DNA of 43,356 bases from Candidatus Latescibacterota bacterium (GTDB taxonomy: Bacteria > Latescibacterota > UBA2968 > GCA-2709665): positions 1 through 43,356 of the forward strand of contig JAGWBX010000010.1 of NCBI GenBank assembly GCA_021295655.1, in the 5' to 3' direction. How positions within the stretch are numbered: the stretch's first letter is position 1; each line of letters opens with the position of its first letter. The notes below the pieces were generated by a model, which did no database searches, was not told the origin of the DNA, and saw only the letters and a list, made by a program, of their open reading frames with translations. The translations under genes and the position numbers were made by a program. Below, piece by piece: positions 42,863 to 43,356 of the stretch.

Positions 42863-43356
42863 TTACCTGCAGCGGCCAAACACGATTCTCTTCAGTTTCC
42901 GCAGCACGCAAAACAGCCGGCATGCGTCTCTGACGAGCGGCAAATTGAAGTAGAACCCGAGTCGATATTTCCGTCGGACGCACCAGACTGCCCGGTCGTC
43001 GGACTCCTTGCGGCTGATATTGGCGCCGTGGATCCGATAGAAATAGAGGGGCTTCGGAACATAATGGCCGCAGCCGTGCCGTTTCACGACAATATTCAGC
43101 CACAGATCCCAATCCTGGTAACGCCGAAGGGATTCGTCGAAACCGGGAAAGCTGCCGGCGCGCAACAAACTGGCGAGATCCACAAAATTGCCCTTGCGCA
43201 GCCTGTCCGGCTGGAAGGGCCCGGATTCCCTGACCCCATCCGGTTCCGAATACCAGGAGCCGTCCCCGTCGGTGAAGTTGACGCGGTCGCAATACACGAA
43301 ATCAATGCCCGGACGTGCTCGCGACGCCTCGTGCAGCACATCCAGGAACTCCGGCG
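42863..43356 (-). CDS. Family 2 glycosyltransferase, C-terminal part (5' end outside window)
   Basis: The frame is open to the right edge of the window, so only the last 163 or so codons are present. It has DFVYCDRVNF, a KGNFVDLASLLRAGSFPGFDESLRRYQDWDLWL block typical of the C-terminal acceptor half of GT2 enzymes, and PLYFYRIHGANISR. It stops 9 bp before the TauE/SafE start. The acceptor and sugar cannot be named. Confidence 0.82.
   Translation of the reverse strand, partial: PEFLDVLHEASRARPGIDFVYCDRVNFTDGDGSWYSEPDGVRESGPFQPDRLRKGNFVDLASLLRAGSFPGFDESLRRYQDWDLWLNIVVKRHGCGHYVPKPLYFYRIHGANISRKESDDRAVWCVRRKYRLGFYFNLPLVRDACRLFCVLRKLKRIVFGRCR

Noticed and set aside
1..43356. CRISPR array, tRNA or rRNA genes
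   Set aside because: No regularly spaced direct repeats, no cloverleaf with a conserved T-loop and no rRNA-like conserved sequence were noticed. A tRNA scan would be decisive.

Overview
The window is about 43 kb of GC-rich, densely packed bacterial chromosome. Almost every gene is on the minus strand; the exceptions are a ferredoxin-like gene at 16.5 kb and a DapA-family gene at 30.1 kb. Gene content suggests an aerobic, Gram-negative-type bacterium of a poorly cultured lineage (Hydrogenedentota, Planctomycetota or Latescibacterota-like). The reasons are a b6-type cytochrome bc complex with a giant multihaem cytochrome, a eukaryote-like isoleucyl-tRNA synthetase, and a sugar/amide catabolic cluster with Gfo/Idh, mannonate dehydratase-like and DMFase-like genes. 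The phylum cannot be fixed from this window alone.

Region 1 (1-17.3 kb) is a respiratory supercluster, read right to left. A HEAT-repeat membrane protein and a two-[4Fe-4S] protein diverge from strong sigma70-like promoters at 16.4 kb. Next come a Rieske protein with a long N-terminal extension, a b6-type cytochrome b, an enlarged cytochrome b C-terminal subunit and an eight-haem cytochrome c with a coiled-coil stalk. These are followed by a cupredoxin-like periplasmic protein, cytochrome oxidase subunits II, I, III and IV, two small membrane proteins, haem A synthase (ctaA) and haem O synthase (ctaB), which ends at a clear terminator. An ABC exporter pair follows and runs off the left edge. 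No separate small cytochrome c is encoded and subunit II has no haem domain, so the octahaem protein is the obvious candidate for passing electrons from the bc complex to the oxidase. The Rieske protein (two copies) and the ferredoxin-like protein (one copy) share an N-terminal module containing DRVARAKAKAE-type sequence, which is the most novel signal here.

Region 2 (17.3-26.2 kb) is housekeeping: rluD-type pseudouridine synthase, lspA, a DksA/TraR zinc-finger protein, ileS, a Nudix hydrolase, MTA phosphorylase, a divIVA-like gene interrupted by an in-frame TAG, a two-domain YggT protein and yggS.

Region 3 (26.3-43.4 kb) is accessory and catabolic. It holds a rifampin-phosphotransferase-like PEP-synthase homologue, mannonate dehydratase-like and DapA-like genes, a transglutaminase-like protein, an amidohydrolase, a broken N,N-dimethylformamidase-like gene, an amidase, DUF2203 and a small overlapping gene, a Gfo/Idh oxidoreductase, an aldo/keto reductase, two glycosyltransferases (one cut by the right edge), a CDP-alcohol phosphatidyltransferase, a CBM9-like protein, a class I glutamine amidotransferase-like hydrolase and a TauE/SafE permease.

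Non-coding structure includes a roughly 194-bp MITE-like element with terminal inverted repeats between Rieske and cytochrome b, a partial second copy between yggS and yggT, and an unrelated 90-bp inverted-repeat element between the oxidase subunit III and IV genes. No tRNA, rRNA or CRISPR array was seen, and no stretch over 300 bp lacks a gene.
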